DNA of 64,000 nt, taken from contig NZ_CP107902.1 of the NCBI RefSeq assembly GCF_036013935.1, forward strand, positions 2,699,001-2,763,000, in the 5' to 3' direction. Position 1 is the first letter of the stretch, and each line of letters begins with the position of its first letter. Position numbers and translations under genes: made by a program. Origin of the DNA: Streptomyces sp. NBC_00461. GTDB lineage: Bacteria > Actinomycetota > Actinomycetes > Streptomycetales > Streptomycetaceae. Positions 8,588 through 18,553 of the stretch are shown in pieces. Below the pieces are notes generated by a model. It did no database searches. It was not told the DNA's origin and saw only the letters and a list, made by a program, of their open reading frames with translations.

Positions 8588-8790
8588 CGTGTACCCGGTC
8601 GTCTGACTCGAAGTCGGCCGGGACTGAGGAACGGGCGCACGCGCGTAGGCTCAACCGGAGTGTTCGCCGCACCGGGGAAGGCCCCGCTGAGACCGCGCCC
8701 TCAGGTCAGATCTAGGGTCGGCTGTCGGGCCCGGTCGACCCACACAGATCGACCACAGGAACTTCACATCGGAAGCGAGAATTCACCACC

Positions 8791-10338
8791 GTGACTGCTC
8801 TCACTCTCAGCACCGCCGCGGCGCCCGGTCTTCGGGCCGATGCGATCGTGATCGGTGTGGCCAAGGGCACCGGCTCCACATCTGGGGACCTGGTCGTGGC
8901 GCCCGGCGCCGAGGCCGTGGACAAGGCCTACGACGGCAAGCTCGCCGGCGTCCTGGAGACACTCGGTGCCTCCGGCGCCGAGGGCGAGGTGACCAAGCTG
9001 CCCGCGCCCTCCGGCTTCAAGGCCCCTGTCGTGGTGGCGGTGGGCCTGGGCTCGCAGCCCGAAAAGGACGCGAACGGGGCGGCCTTCGACGCCGAGGTCC
9101 TGCGCAAGGCGGCGGGCGCAGCCGCCCGCACCCTCGTCGGCGCCAAGAAGGCCGCCTTCGCGCTGCCGGTCCTGGACGCCTCCGCCATCGGCGCGATCGG
9201 CGAGGGCGTGCTGCTCGGCGCGTACTCCTTCGACGCCTACAAGGACAACGGCAAGAACGAGAAGGCCAAGAACGGCAAGGCCCCGCTCGCCGAGGCCACC
9301 CTCCTCGGCGGCAAGCCCCGCGACAAGGAGCACAAGGCGGCCGTCGAGCGCGCCACCGCCGTCGCCGAGGAGCTCAACCGCGCCCGCGACCTGATCAACA
9401 CCCCGCCGAACGACCTCGACCCGGAGGCGTTCGCCGCCGTCGCGCAGGCCGCGGCCAAGGAGCACGGCATCAAGGTGCAGGTGCTCGACGAGAAGGCACT
9501 GGAGAAGGGCGGCTACGGCGGCATCCTCGGTGTCGGCGCGGGTTCCGCCGCCGGTCCGCGGCTGGTGAAGCTGTCGTACACCTCCTCCAAGGCGAAGAAG
9601 CACCTCGCGCTCGTCGGCAAGGGCATCACCTACGACTCGGGCGGCATCTCGCTGAAGCCGGCGGGCCACAACGAGACGATGAAGTGCGACATGAGCGGCG
9701 CGGCCGCCGTGTTCGCGGCCGTCGTCGCCGCCGCGCGGCTCGGCCTTGAGGTCAACATCACCGGCTGGCTGGCGCTGGCCGAGAACATGCCGTCGGGCTC
9801 CGCGACCCGGCCCGGTGACGTGCTGCGCATGTACAGCGGCAAGACGGTCGAGGTCCTCAACACGGACGCCGAGGGCCGACTGGTGCTCGCGGACGCGCTG
9901 TGGGCCGCCTCCCAGGAGAAGCCGGACGCCATCGTCGACGTCGCGACGCTCACCGGCGCGATGATGCTGGCGCTGGGCAGCCGGACGTTCGGGATCATGG
10001 CGAACGACGACGCGTTCCGCTCGGCGGTGCACGAGGCCGCCGAGGAGGTCGGCGAGCCGGCCTGGCCGATGCCGCTGCCGGAGCACCTGCGCAAGGGGAT
10101 GGACTCCCCCACCGCCGACATCGCGAACATGGGTGAGCGGATGGGCGGCGGCCTGGTCGCCGGTCTGTTCCTGCGCGAGTTCGTGGGCGAGGGCATCACC
10201 TGGGCACACCTGGACATCGCGGGCCCGGCCTTCAACGAGGGCGGACCCTTCGGATACACCCCCAAGGGCGGTACGGGTACGGCGGTACGCACGCTGGTGC
10301 GGCTGGCGGAGCTGACCGCGGCGGGCGACCTGGGCTGA
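8791..10338 (+). CDS. pepA: Leucyl aminopeptidase (M17)
   Basis: This cytosolic two-metal peptidase removes N-terminal residues from peptides during protein turnover. The 515-residue length fits M17. The catalytic domain carries GKGITYDSGGISLKP (Lys278 and Asp are metal or catalytic ligands), MKCDMSGAAAV, and the family signature NTDAEGRLVLADAL near residue 356. The start is GTG. The gene appears monocistronic: it has its own upstream region of about 245 bases and is followed by a hairpin at 10352-10388. Confidence 0.97.
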   Translation: MTALTLSTAAAPGLRADAIVIGVAKGTGSTSGDLVVAPGAEAVDKAYDGKLAGVLETLGASGAEGEVTKLPAPSGFKAPVVVAVGLGSQPEKDANGAAFDAEVLRKAAGAAARTLVGAKKAAFALPVLDASAIGAIGEGVLLGAYSFDAYKDNGKNEKAKNGKAPLAEATLLGGKPRDKEHKAAVERATAVAEELNRARDLINTPPNDLDPEAFAAVAQAAAKEHGIKVQVLDEKALEKGGYGGILGVGAGSAAGPRLVKLSYTSSKAKKHLALVGKGITYDSGGISLKPAGHNETMKCDMSGAAAVFAAVVAAARLGLEVNITGWLALAENMPSGSATRPGDVLRMYSGKTVEVLNTDAEGRLVLADALWAASQEKPDAIVDVATLTGAMMLALGSRTFGIMANDDAFRSAVHEAAEEVGEPAWPMPLPEHLRKGMDSPTADIANMGERMGGGLVAGLFLREFVGEGITWAHLDIAGPAFNEGGPFGYTPKGGTGTAVRTLVRLAELTAAGDLG

Positions 10339-10351
10339 CGTCACGTCGGGT

Positions 10352-10388
10352 GAGGGGGCTCCGCGCGCGGGTAGGGCTGAGCCCCCTC
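10352..10388 (+). terminator. Terminator after pepA
   Basis: A perfect 10-base inverted repeat (gagggggctc / gagccccctc) with a 17-base GC-rich loop begins 13 bases after the pepA stop and is followed by TTCC. Streptomyces terminators often lack a long U-tail. Confidence 0.7.
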
Positions 10389-10394
10389 TTCCGT

Positions 10395-10437
10395 GCGCGC
10401 TCAGCCGGACGTGTCCACGCGCGCTCAGCCGAACGTG
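10395..10437 (+). repeat. Imperfect 19-base direct repeat in the pepA-lpd gap
   Basis: gcgcgctcagccggacgtg at 10395-10413 and the same sequence with one change at 10419-10437 have a 24-base period. They may be operator-like repeats or a duplication. Confidence 0.5.
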
Positions 10438-10557
10438 GGACGTCTCACACACGGGCCCGGCGTCTCGTTCGCCCCCGACAAGTGCGAAGATGGGGCTCGG
10501 CAGGACAGGGCCCCCACCACAGGGCCGAAGAAAGAGCGGCCGGACACCAGCCGCCGA

Positions 10558-10575
10558 CCGGTCACTGCTGACCGG
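10558..10575. promoter_or_regulatory. Palindrome upstream of lpd
   Basis: CCGGTCA and TGACCGG flank a four-base spacer, 28 bases before the lpd start. It could be an operator or a 5'-leader hairpin. The rest of the 265-base gap holds the pepA terminator and a direct repeat, with no further gene seen. Confidence 0.35.
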
Positions 10576-10603
10576 CGTGGCGCACATGCATGGAGGACGT
10601 GAC

Positions 10604-11992
10604 GTGGCGAACGACGCCAGCACCGTTTTCGACCTAGTGATCCTCGGCGGTGGTAGTGGCGGTTACGCCGCGGCGCTGCGCGGGGCCCAGCTGGGCCTGG
10701 ACGTCGCCCTGATCGAGAAGGACAAGGTCGGCGGTACCTGCCTGCACCGGGGGTGCATCCCCACCAAGGCCCTGCTGCACGCGGGCGAGATCGCCGACCA
10801 GGCCCGCGAGAGCGAGCAGTTCGGTGTGAAGGCCACCTTCGAGGGCATCGACGTACCCGCCGTCCACAAGTACAAGGACGGTGTCATCTCCGGCCTGTAC
10901 AAGGGCCTGCAGGGTCTCATCGCGTCCCGCAAGGTGACGTACATCGAGGGTGAGGGCCGCCTGTCGTCCCCGACCTCCGTCGACGTGAACGGCCGGCGCG
11001 TCCAGGGCCGTCACGTCCTGCTGGCGACCGGCTCCGTGCCGAAGTCGCTGCCGGGCCTGGAGATCGACGGCAACCGCATCATCTCCTCGGACCACGCGCT
11101 CGTCCTGGACCGCGTCCCGAAGTCGGCGATCGTCCTCGGCGGCGGCGTCATCGGCGTCGAGTTCGCCTCCGCCTGGAAGTCCTTCGGCACGGACGTCACG
11201 GTCATCGAGGGCCTCAAGCACCTCGTCCCGGTCGAGGACGAGAACTCCTCCAAGCTTCTTGAGCGCGCCTTCCGCAAGCGCGGCATCAAGTTCAACCTGG
11301 GCACCTTCTTCTCGAAGGCCGAGTACACCGCCGACGGCGTCAAGGTCACCCTGGCCGACGGCAAGGAGTTCGAGGCCGAGTACCTGCTGGTCGCGGTGGG
11401 CCGCGGGCCCGTCTCGGCCGGTCTGGGCTACGAGGAGCAGGGCGTCGCCATCGACCGCGGCTACGTCCTGGTCGACGAGTACATGCGCACCAACGTGCCC
11501 ACCATCTCCGCCGTCGGCGACCTCGTCCCGACCCTCCAGCTCGCGCATGTCGGCTTCGCCGAGGGCATCCTGGTGGCGGAGCGTCTGGCCGGTCTGAAGA
11601 CCGTCCCGATCGACTACGACGGCGTGCCCCGGGTGACGTACTGCCACCCCGAGGTCGCCTCCGTGGGCATCACCGAGGCCAAGGCCAAGGAGATCTACGG
11701 TGCGGACAAGGTCGTCGCTCTGAAGTACAGCCTCGCGGGCAACGGCAAGAGCAAGATCCTCAACACCTCGGGCGAGATCAAGCTCGTCCAGGTCAAGGAC
11801 GGTGCCGTGGTCGGCGTCCACATGGTCGGCGACCGCATGGGCGAGCAGGTCGGCGAAGCCCAGCTGATCTACAACTGGGAGGCGCTGCCCGCCGAGGTCG
11901 CGCAGCTCATCCACGCCCACCCGACGCAGAACGAGGCGATGGGCGAGGCTCACCTGGCTCTGGCCGGCAAGCCCCTCCACGCGCACGACTGA
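10604..11992 (+). CDS. lpd: Dihydrolipoyl dehydrogenase (E3)
   Basis: E3 reoxidises the dihydrolipoyl arm of 2-oxoacid dehydrogenase complexes, passing electrons through a disulphide and FAD to NAD. The 462-residue protein has the N-terminal FAD motif ILGGGSGGYAA, the redox-active pair Cys46-Cys51 in CLHRGC, a second Rossmann motif VLGGGVIGVEFAS for NAD, and the C-terminal HPTQNE with His439 and Glu444, which complete the active site of the partner subunit. The start is the GTG at 10604, with GGAGG seven bases upstream; a longer frame from 10490 lacks this. The E2 gene begins 57 bases after the stop. Confidence 0.97.
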   Translation: MANDASTVFDLVILGGGSGGYAAALRGAQLGLDVALIEKDKVGGTCLHRGCIPTKALLHAGEIADQARESEQFGVKATFEGIDVPAVHKYKDGVISGLYKGLQGLIASRKVTYIEGEGRLSSPTSVDVNGRRVQGRHVLLATGSVPKSLPGLEIDGNRIISSDHALVLDRVPKSAIVLGGGVIGVEFASAWKSFGTDVTVIEGLKHLVPVEDENSSKLLERAFRKRGIKFNLGTFFSKAEYTADGVKVTLADGKEFEAEYLLVAVGRGPVSAGLGYEEQGVAIDRGYVLVDEYMRTNVPTISAVGDLVPTLQLAHVGFAEGILVAERLAGLKTVPIDYDGVPRVTYCHPEVASVGITEAKAKEIYGADKVVALKYSLAGNGKSKILNTSGEIKLVQVKDGAVVGVHMVGDRMGEQVGEAQLIYNWEALPAEVAQLIHAHPTQNEAMGEAHLALAGKPLHAHD

Positions 11993-12048
11993 CCCTCGGT
12001 CGAAGAACGCGACGACACAGACTTCCGCACTAAGGAGCAACCGAAACC

Positions 12049-13857
12049 ATGGCGGTTTCCGTAACCCTTCCGGCGCTCGGCGAGAGCGTCACCGAGGGCA
12101 CTGTCACTCGCTGGCTGAAGGCCGAGGGCGAGCGCGTCGAGGCCGACGAGCCGTTGCTCGAGGTCTCGACCGACAAGGTCGACACCGAGATCCCCTCGCC
12201 CGCCGCCGGTGTCCTGGCGTCCATCAAGGTCGCCGAGGACGAGACCGTTGAGGTCGGCGCCGAGCTGGCCGTCATCGACGACGGCACGGGCGCGCCCGCC
12301 GCCGCCCCGGCCCCTGCTGCCGAGCCCGAGCCCGCCGCGGCTCCCGAGCCCGCCCCGCAGGCCGCTGCCCCGTCCACCGAGCAGGAGGCTCCGGCCCCTG
12401 CTCCCACCGCCGAGGCCGCCACCGGCGCCGGTTCCGCCGAGGGCACGGACGTCGTCCTGCCCGCGCTCGGCGAGTCCGTCACCGAGGGCACCGTCACCCG
12501 CTGGCTGAAGGAGGTCGGCGAGGAGGTAGCGGAGGACGAGCCCCTGCTCGAGGTCTCCACGGACAAGGTCGACACCGAGATCCCGGCGCCGGTCGCCGGT
12601 GTCCTGCTGGAGATCGTGGTCGGCGAGGACGAGACCGCCGAGGTCGGCGCCAAGCTCGCCGTCATCGGCGCGCCCGGTGCCGCTCCGGCGGCTGCCCCGG
12701 CCCCCGCCGCCCCGGCCCCGGCGCCCGCCGCCGCCGCCCCGGCAGCTCCGGCTCCGGCAGCTCCGGCGCCCGCTCCGGCCGCCCCGGCCCCGCAGGCCCC
12801 GACGGCTCCGGCCCCGCAGCAGGTCACGACCCCGGCTCCCGAGCCGGTTCCGTCCGCTCCGGCTCCGGCGCCCGCCCCCGTCACCCCGGCTCCGGCTCCG
12901 GCTCCGGCTGCGACCGCCGGTGACGACGGCGCCTACGTCACCCCGCTGGTGCGCAAGCTCGCCGCCGAGAACGGCGTCGACCTGGCCGTCGTCAAGGGCA
13001 CCGGCGTCGGCGGCCGTATCCGCAAGCAGGACGTCATCGCCGCCGCCGAGGCCGCGAAGGCCGCCGCCGCTGCTCCGGCACCCGCTGCCGCCGCCGCGCC
13101 GGCCGCCAAGAAGGCGCCGACGCTGGAGGCCTCCCCCCTCCGTGGCCAGACCGTCAAGATGCCGCGCATCCGCAAGGTCATCGGCGACAACATGGTCAAG
13201 GCGCTGCACGAGCAGGCGCAGCTGTCGTCGGTCGTCGAGGTCGACGTCACCCGCCTGATGAAGCTCCGCGGCAGGGCGAAGGACTCCTTCGCGGCCCGCG
13301 AGGGCGTCAAGCTCTCCCCGATGCCGTTCTTCGTGAAGGCGGCGGCCCAGGCGCTGAAGGCCCACCCGGTCATCAACGCCAAGATCAACGAGGCCGAGGG
13401 CACGATCACCTACTTCGACACCGAGAGCGTCGGTATCGCGGTGGACTCCGAGAAGGGCCTGATGACCCCGGTCATCAAGCACGCGGGCGACCTCAACATC
13501 GCCGGTATCGCGAAGGCCACGGCGGAGCTGGCGGGCAAGGTCCGCGCCAACAAGATCACGCCCGACGAGCTGTCCGGCGCGACCTTCACCATCTCCAACA
13601 CCGGTTCGCGCGGTGCGCTCTTCGACACGATCATCGTGCCGCCGGGCCAGGTCGCGATCCTCGGCATCGGTGCCACGGTCAAGCGCCCGGCGGTCATCGA
13701 GACCGAGGAGGGCACGGTCATCGGCGTCCGCGACATGACCTACCTGACCCTCTCCTACGACCACCGTCTGGTGGACGGCGCCGACGCGGCCCGTTACCTG
13801 ACCGCGGTCAAGGCGATCCTGGAGGCGGGCGAGTTCGAGGTCGAGCTCGGCCTGTAA
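12049..13857 (+). CDS. sucB: 2-oxoacid dehydrogenase E2 (dihydrolipoyl acyl/succinyltransferase), two lipoyl domains
   Basis: The 602-residue E2 has two near-identical lipoyl domains, with modified lysines predicted at Lys43 and Lys173 in [10 protein letters not shown]. Long Ala-Pro linkers follow each of them. A peripheral-subunit-binding domain (about residues 295-334, [13 protein letters not shown]) comes next, and then the catalytic domain ending in [14 protein letters not shown], with His572 and Asp576 as active-site residues. It moves acyl groups from the E1 to CoA and binds E3. In other actinobacteria this E2 serves pyruvate dehydrogenase and can form a mixed complex with the 2-oxoglutarate dehydrogenase E1, so sucB is the conventional label rather than a proven substrate. 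GGAGC precedes the ATG. The gene is downstream of lpd, with aceE about 2 kb further on. Confidence 0.95.
   Translation: MAVSVTLPALGESVTEGTVTRWLKAEGERVEADEPLLEVSTDKVDTEIPSPAAGVLASIKVAEDETVEVGAELAVIDDGTGAPAAAPAPAAEPEPAAAPEPAPQAAAPSTEQEAPAPAPTAEAATGAGSAEGTDVVLPALGESVTEGTVTRWLKEVGEEVAEDEPLLEVSTDKVDTEIPAPVAGVLLEIVVGEDETAEVGAKLAVIGAPGAAPAAAPAPAAPAPAPAAAAPAAPAPAAPAPAPAAPAPQAPTAPAPQQVTTPAPEPVPSAPAPAPAPVTPAPAPAPAATAGDDGAYVTPLVRKLAAENGVDLAVVKGTGVGGRIRKQDVIAAAEAAKAAAAAPAPAAAAAPAAKKAPTLEASPLRGQTVKMPRIRKVIGDNMVKALHEQAQLSSVVEVDVTRLMKLRGRAKDSFAAREGVKLSPMPFFVKAAAQALKAHPVINAKINEAEGTITYFDTESVGIAVDSEKGLMTPVIKHAGDLNIAGIAKATAELAGKVRANKITPDELSGATFTISNTGSRGALFDTIIVPPGQVAILGIGATVKRPAVIETEEGTVIGVRDMTYLTLSYDHRLVDGADAARYLTAVKAILEAGEFEVELGL
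12070..12612 (+). repeat. Duplicated lipoyl-domain coding segment in the E2 gene
   Basis: Codons for [18 protein letters not shown] through [10 protein letters not shown] and AGVL are repeated almost exactly, 390 bases apart (from 12070 and from 12460). This reflects in-gene domain duplication, which is common in E2 proteins. Confidence 0.85.
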
Positions 13858-13878
13858 CCCCTCAGGGCCTGCCGTACG

Positions 13879-13918
13879 ACGACGCCCCCGTCCGGAGTTC
13901 TCCGGGCGGGGGCGTCGT
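13879..13918. terminator. Bidirectional terminator between the E2 gene and a convergent lipoprotein gene
   Basis: A 19-base stem (acgacgcccccgtccggag / ctccgggcgggggcgtcgt, one G-T wobble) has a two-base loop. It lies between the E2 stop at 13857 and the convergent stop at 13927. Confidence 0.9.
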
Positions 13919-13926
13919 GTTCGCCG

Positions 13927-14640
13927 CTACGGCCGCAACGTCCCGTCGGACCAGCCGAACAGCGTCGCCGCCCACACGTTCGGGATGTCCAGGTGGGGCG
14001 CGTACGTCAGGTGCCGGGTCCGGTAGGCGTGCAGGACGTCGTATGTGGCGTCGAGGCAGTCCCGGGAGGTGAGGTCGCCGGTCTTCCGGTCGAAGCCGAC
14101 GAGGAAGCCACGGCTCTCGACGGTGCGGATCATGGCCCTGGCCGAGTTCACGTCACTGGTCGAGGACGAGGTGCAGCGGTAACGGCTGTACGGGTGCGTC
14201 GACCTGCCCGGGTAGTGGGTGTCATGCGACATGTCGCTGAGCATGCGGGCGTACGACCCCTGCGCGTGCCAGGCGCCGATGTAGCCGCCGGGCGGTGTGT
14301 ACAGCTTGTTCGTGGGGTTCTCGACGGCACCGTAGACCCACTGGCCGGTGCCCGTGATCCGGAAGCCCCAGCCGACGTGCCCGAACTTCTGCGCACCGTC
14401 CGGCTTGACGAAGACGCAGGCTCCGCCGGGCCCGGAGGGCTGCTCGGCGCTCACGGCAGAACCCGCCATGCCCTGGATCTCCGTACCGCCGCTCGCGGAC
14501 GCCTCGGTGGTCGCCGCCTTCGTGGGCGCGTCCGATGCCGCCGTGGGCGTCGGCCGGCACCCCGCCACGCCGATCACCGTGCCCACGACCGCCGCCGCGA
14601 CCGTCCAGCCCAGCCTGGTGCGCCGTTCCCTGCTGTTCAT
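13927..14640 (-). CDS. Putative lipoprotein of unknown function
   Basis: The 237-residue protein starts with a basic stretch, a hydrophobic segment and the lipobox-like IGVAGC, so it is probably exported and lipid-anchored at that Cys. A Thr/Ala/Ser-rich linker follows. The globular part contains CVFVKPDGAQKFGHVGWGF, with a Cys and a His in a spacing loosely reminiscent of papain-like NlpC/P60 folds; I regard that as a weak guess. Other Cys residues (YRCTSS, SRDCLDATYD) could form disulphides outside the cell. It is convergent with the E2 gene and divergent from the GntR regulator. Confidence 0.75.
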   Translation of the reverse strand: MNSRERRTRLGWTVAAAVVGTVIGVAGCRPTPTAASDAPTKAATTEASASGGTEIQGMAGSAVSAEQPSGPGGACVFVKPDGAQKFGHVGWGFRITGTGQWVYGAVENPTNKLYTPPGGYIGAWHAQGSYARMLSDMSHDTHYPGRSTHPYSRYRCTSSSTSDVNSARAMIRTVESRGFLVGFDRKTGDLTSRDCLDATYDVLHAYRTRHLTYAPHLDIPNVWAATLFGWSDGTLRP

Positions 14641-14920
14641 GCCGTCCCCCTGACGTTCCAGAAGTTCCCCGCACAGGAACTCCTTGCCGACCGCGACGGC
14701 AGGGGCGGCCCGGGGGTTCTCGCCGTGACACGGCGGTGACGACTCCGGGCCGGGCCCGGTACGGGTCTTTACAGGCCGCGGCCCTCTGAGGAGCGTGTAA
14801 GTCTCGTCTCACCTGCACGAGAGCGCCCCCGTGCGCCTCTCCCGGAGGCGCCCGCGGCCTTATTGTCTAAACGTCAAACGCCCGAGGGGCCGATGGGCGG
14901 CCCCTCCCTAAGGAGCCCTC
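14641..14920. other. Divergent intergenic region before the GntR regulator
   Basis: This 280-base gap lies between the divergent lipoprotein and GntR genes and presumably holds both promoters. A short GC-rich hairpin (gcgcctc near 14835 pairing with gaggcgc) and an AT-richer patch, ttgtctaaacgtcaaac near 14864, are visible. The patch resembles the TTGTCTA-type half-sites bound by FCD-class GntR proteins and could be an autoregulatory site, at low confidence. No extra gene is seen. Confidence 0.4.
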
Positions 14921-15544
14921 ATGACCGCGCCCGTCGTCCACTCGCTGCGCGAGCAGATCCGCGAGCACATCGTGGAGGGGATCGTCAGCGGGCGCTGGAA
15001 GCCGGGCGAGCGGATCGTGGAGCGGCGGATCGCGACCGAGCTGGAGGTCAGCCAGACACCAGTGCGGGAGGCGCTGCGCGAGCTGGAGTCCCTGCGGCTG
15101 ATCGAGTCGGCGCCGAACAAGGGCGTGCGGGTACGGAACCTGACGGCGGCCGACCTGGAGGAGAGCTACCCGGTCAGGGCCGGCCTGGAGGCGATCGCGG
15201 CGGAGCTGGCGGCGGAGAGGCTCGCACAGGACTGCTCGGCCCTGGAACCGCACGTCGCCGCCCTCTACGAGGCCGACCGCAACGCCGACGGCACGGGCCA
15301 GGTGCGGCACACGGTCGCCTTCCACCGCGAACTGGTGCGCGCGGCCGGCAACTCGGTCCTGCTGCACACCTGGGAGGGGCTGGGCATCGAGGTGTTCACG
15401 GCGCTGTCGATCCGCTGGCTGGGGACGGTGCAGCAGTCGTACGCGGAGGAGCACGAGGAGCTGGTGGCGGCGTTCCGTCGCCGGGATCCGCGGATCGCGG
15501 AGATGGTGAAGGCACATGTGCTCGGGTGCGCGCCGCGGGCGTGA
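14921..15544 (+). CDS. GntR-family transcriptional regulator, FCD (FadR/PdhR) class
   Basis: The 207-residue protein has a winged helix-turn-helix (residues 6-75; LREQIREHIVEGI, then ELEVSQTPVREALRELESLRLIE) and an all-helical FCD ligand domain (about 80-200, HRELVRAAGNS), which often binds metal and a small carboxylate. Start ATG follows AAGGAGC. The aceE gene is next, 296 bases downstream on the same strand, with a perfect palindrome in between. By analogy with E. coli PdhR, a role in control of pyruvate dehydrogenase is plausible but is inferred only from this placement. Confidence 0.92.
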   Translation: MTAPVVHSLREQIREHIVEGIVSGRWKPGERIVERRIATELEVSQTPVREALRELESLRLIESAPNKGVRVRNLTAADLEESYPVRAGLEAIAAELAAERLAQDCSALEPHVAALYEADRNADGTGQVRHTVAFHRELVRAAGNSVLLHTWEGLGIEVFTALSIRWLGTVQQSYAEEHEELVAAFRRRDPRIAEMVKAHVLGCAPRA

Positions 15545-15676
15545 ACCTTGAGCGTGCCAGCGCTCAAACGCGCCTCCGACCTGCGGAAACCCTTGAAAAT
15601 CGCGGCACCCGGTGCCTGCCTCAAAGGCACGCCGTGCCTACTTTCTCGTGATCAAGAGATTTTGCCCGGGAACCTT

Positions 15677-15693
15677 TGATCGATCATCGATCA
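15677..15693. promoter_or_regulatory. Perfect palindrome upstream of aceE, candidate operator
   Basis: TGATCGAT and ATCGATCA flank a single central C at 15685. The 17-base palindrome stands out as AT-rich in this genome and lies about 150 bases before the aceE start. It is a likely binding site for a dimeric regulator, the adjacent GntR protein being the first candidate. No other gene is seen in the 296-base gap. Confidence 0.6.
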
Positions 15694-15840
15694 GGGAGTT
15701 ACAGTCACCGACGGGCCACGCGGCGAAAGCCGCACGGTGTTACAGCACCACGAGCCTCACGCCCTGTCCTGCCAAAGACAAAGGGCACCCCCGAACCCTT
15801 GCCGATGAGGGAACCCCCTTCGACTGAGGAAGGCGGCGAC

Positions 15841-18543
15841 ATGACCGACCCCCACGCCATCCAGCCGAGCGAGCTCGACCAGCTCCCCGACCGGGACCCC
15901 GAGGAGACCGCCGAATGGCAGGCCTCCCTGGACGCGGTCGCCAAGGCGGCTGGCCCGCACCGTGCCGCGTACCTGATGCGCCGCACGCTGGAGCGCGCGG
16001 AGGGCAACGGCATCGCGCTGCCCAAGCTGCTCGAGACCGACTACGTCAACACCATCCCGACCGCCACCGAGCCGGGCGTCCCCGGTGACGAGGCGATGGA
16101 GTCCCGTATCACCGCGTGGAACCGCTGGAACGCGGCCGCGATGGTCACCCGGGGCGCCAAGCACGGCGTCGGCGGCCACATCGCCACCTTCGCCTCCGCG
16201 GCCTGGCTGTACGAGACGGGCTTCAACCACTTCTTCAAGGGCAAGGAGGCCGACGGCTCGGGCGACCAGCTCTACATCCAGGGCCACGCCTCCCCCGGCA
16301 TCTACGCCCGCGCCTTCCTCGACGGCCGGCTGACCGAGCAGCAGCTCGACAACTTCCGCCAGGAGGCCGGCGGCAACGGCCTCCCGTCGTACCCGCACCC
16401 GCGGCGCCTGCCCTGGCTGTGGGAGTTCCCGACGGTGAGCATGGGCCTCGGCCCCCTCTCCGCCATCTACCAGGCCCGCTTCAACCGGTATCTGACCGCG
16501 CGCGGCATCAAGGACGTCTCGGACTCGCACGTCTGGGCCTTCCTCGGCGACGGCGAGATGGACGAGCCGGAGTCCACGGCGGCACTCGCCCTGGCCTCCC
16601 GCGAGGGCCTGGACAACCTGACCTTCGTCATCAACTGCAATCTGCAGCGCCTCGACGGCCCGGTCCGCGCGAACTTCAAGATCGTGCAGGAGCTGGAGGC
16701 CCAGTTCCGCGGCGCCGGCTGGAACGTCGTCAAGACGCTGTGGGGTACGGCCTGGGACGAGCTGTTCCAGCTGGACACCACCGGCGCGCTCGTACGCCGC
16801 CTGCGCGAGGTACCCGACGCCCAGGTACAGACGTACCAGACGCGCGACGCGGCATACATCCGCGCGGACTTCTTCGGCAAGGACCCGGCGCTCGTCGAGA
16901 TGGCGAAGCTGCTGAGCGACGACAAGATCCTTGAGTGCTTCCACCTCTCCCGCGGCGGCCACGAGGCCCGCAAGGTGTACGCGGCCTACAAGTCGGCCCT
17001 GGACCACAAGGGCGGTCCGACCGTCATCCTGGCCCAGACCGTCAAGGGCTTCACCCTCGGTGAGGGCTTCGCGTCGAAGAACGCCAACCACCAGATGAAG
17101 AAGCTGACGGTGGACGAGTTCAAGACGATGCGTGACCTTCTCGAACTCCCGATCTCGGACGCGCAGTTCACCGACGGGCAGGTGCCCTACGGCCACCCGG
17201 GCGCCGACTCCCCCGAGGTCCGCTACCTCCAGGAGCGCCGCGCGGCGCTCGGCGGTCCGGCCCCGGCCCGCCGTGTCCACGCGCTCGCCCCGCTGCCCAC
17301 CCCGGCGGAGAAGGCCTTCGCCTCCTTCGACCAGGGCTCCGGCACCCAGAACGTGGCGACGACCATGGCCTTCGTCCGCCTGATCAAGGACCTGGTCCGC
17401 GACAAGGAGACCGGGAAGCGCTGGGTGCCGATCGTCCCCGACGAGGCGCGCACCTTCGGCATGGAGTCGCTGTTCCCGTCCCTCGGGATCTACTCCCCCA
17501 AGGGCCAGACGTACGAGCCGGTCGACCGCGATCAGCTGATGTACTACAAGGAGGCCAAGAACGGCCAGATCCTCAACGAGGGGATCACCGAGGCCGGTTC
17601 GATGGCCGACTTCATCGCCGCGTCCACCGCGTACTCCACGCACGGCGAAGCGATGATCCCGTTCTACATCTTCTACTCGATGTTCGGCTGGCAGCGCACG
17701 GCCGACCAGATGTGGCAGCTCGGCGACCAGCTCGGCCGCGGCTTCCTCGTCGGCGCCACGGCCGGCCGTACGACGCTGACGGGCGAGGGCCTGCAGCACG
17801 CCGACGGTCACTCGCCGGTGATCGCGGCGACCAACCCGGCGGCGCTGTCGTACGACCCGGCGTTCGCGTACGAGGTGGCGGCGATCGTCAAGGACGGTCT
17901 GCGCCGTATGTACGGCGAGGCGGCCCCGGGTGAGGACCAGAACGTCTTCTACTACCTGACCGTCTACAACGAGCCGATGCCGCAGCCGGCGAAGCCGTCC
18001 GCACCCGGCATCGACGAAGGCATCGTCAAGGGCCTGTACCGCTTCAACACGGCCGAGTCGGCGGGGCTCTCCCCGGTGGCCAACGCGCCGCGCATCCAGC
18101 TGCTCGGCTCCGGCACGGCGATCCACTGGGCCCTCAAGGCGCAGCGGCTGCTCGCCGAGGAGTGGGGCGTGGCCGCGGACGTCTGGTCGGCGACCTCCTG
18201 GACGGAGCTGCGCCGCGACGCGCTGGCCGCCGACGCGGCCCTGCTCCAGGGCGAGGAGCGGGTCCCGTACGTCCGCCAGGCGCTGCACGGCGCGGAGGGC
18301 CCGGTACTCGCGGTCTCCGACTACATGCGCCAGGTTCCGGACCAGATCGCGCAGTGGGTGGACCAGGACTACTCGTCGCTCGGCGCGGACGGTTTCGGCC
18401 TCTCGGACACCCGCGAGGCGGCCCGCCGCCACTTCGGCGTCGACGCCGAGTCGATCGTCGTGGCGGCGCTGGCCCAGCTCGCTCGGCGAGGCGAGGTCAA
18501 GGCGACGGCGGTGAAGGAAGCGCGGGAGAAGTACGGGCTGTAG
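15841..18543 (+). CDS. aceE: Pyruvate dehydrogenase E1 component, homodimeric type
   Basis: AceE decarboxylates pyruvate with thiamine diphosphate and acetylates the lipoyl arm of E2. The 900-residue length and single-chain layout match homodimeric E1p. The thiamine-binding stretch starts [12 protein letters not shown] near residue 234 and ends at the NCN motif about 30 residues on. Further family motifs are [25 protein letters not shown] and [12 protein letters not shown]. The ATG at 15841 is used because it follows GAGGAAGG with good spacing and matches family N-termini; frames opening further upstream are in promoter sequence. It works with the E2 and Lpd encoded upstream and depends on lipoylation by LipB and LipA, encoded 12 kb downstream. 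Confidence 0.97.
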   Translation: MTDPHAIQPSELDQLPDRDPEETAEWQASLDAVAKAAGPHRAAYLMRRTLERAEGNGIALPKLLETDYVNTIPTATEPGVPGDEAMESRITAWNRWNAAAMVTRGAKHGVGGHIATFASAAWLYETGFNHFFKGKEADGSGDQLYIQGHASPGIYARAFLDGRLTEQQLDNFRQEAGGNGLPSYPHPRRLPWLWEFPTVSMGLGPLSAIYQARFNRYLTARGIKDVSDSHVWAFLGDGEMDEPESTAALALASREGLDNLTFVINCNLQRLDGPVRANFKIVQELEAQFRGAGWNVVKTLWGTAWDELFQLDTTGALVRRLREVPDAQVQTYQTRDAAYIRADFFGKDPALVEMAKLLSDDKILECFHLSRGGHEARKVYAAYKSALDHKGGPTVILAQTVKGFTLGEGFASKNANHQMKKLTVDEFKTMRDLLELPISDAQFTDGQVPYGHPGADSPEVRYLQERRAALGGPAPARRVHALAPLPTPAEKAFASFDQGSGTQNVATTMAFVRLIKDLVRDKETGKRWVPIVPDEARTFGMESLFPSLGIYSPKGQTYEPVDRDQLMYYKEAKNGQILNEGITEAGSMADFIAASTAYSTHGEAMIPFYIFYSMFGWQRTADQMWQLGDQLGRGFLVGATAGRTTLTGEGLQHADGHSPVIAATNPAALSYDPAFAYEVAAIVKDGLRRMYGEAAPGEDQNVFYYLTVYNEPMPQPAKPSAPGIDEGIVKGLYRFNTAESAGLSPVANAPRIQLLGSGTAIHWALKAQRLLAEEWGVAADVWSATSWTELRRDALAADAALLQGEERVPYVRQALHGAEGPVLAVSDYMRQVPDQIAQWVDQDYSSLGADGFGLSDTREAARRHFGVDAESIVVAALAQLARRGEVKATAVKEAREKYGL

Positions 18544-18553
18544 GCAAGCCGTT

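Noticed and set aside
10350..10571. A 73-codon frame in the pepA-lpd gap
   Set aside because: It begins in the pepA terminator, is Arg-rich and overlaps direct repeats; no ribosome site.
12280..12930. Microsatellite or foreign insertion in the E2 gene
   Set aside because: The low-complexity Ala-Pro coding tracts are normal flexible linkers of E2 proteins and keep the reading frame.
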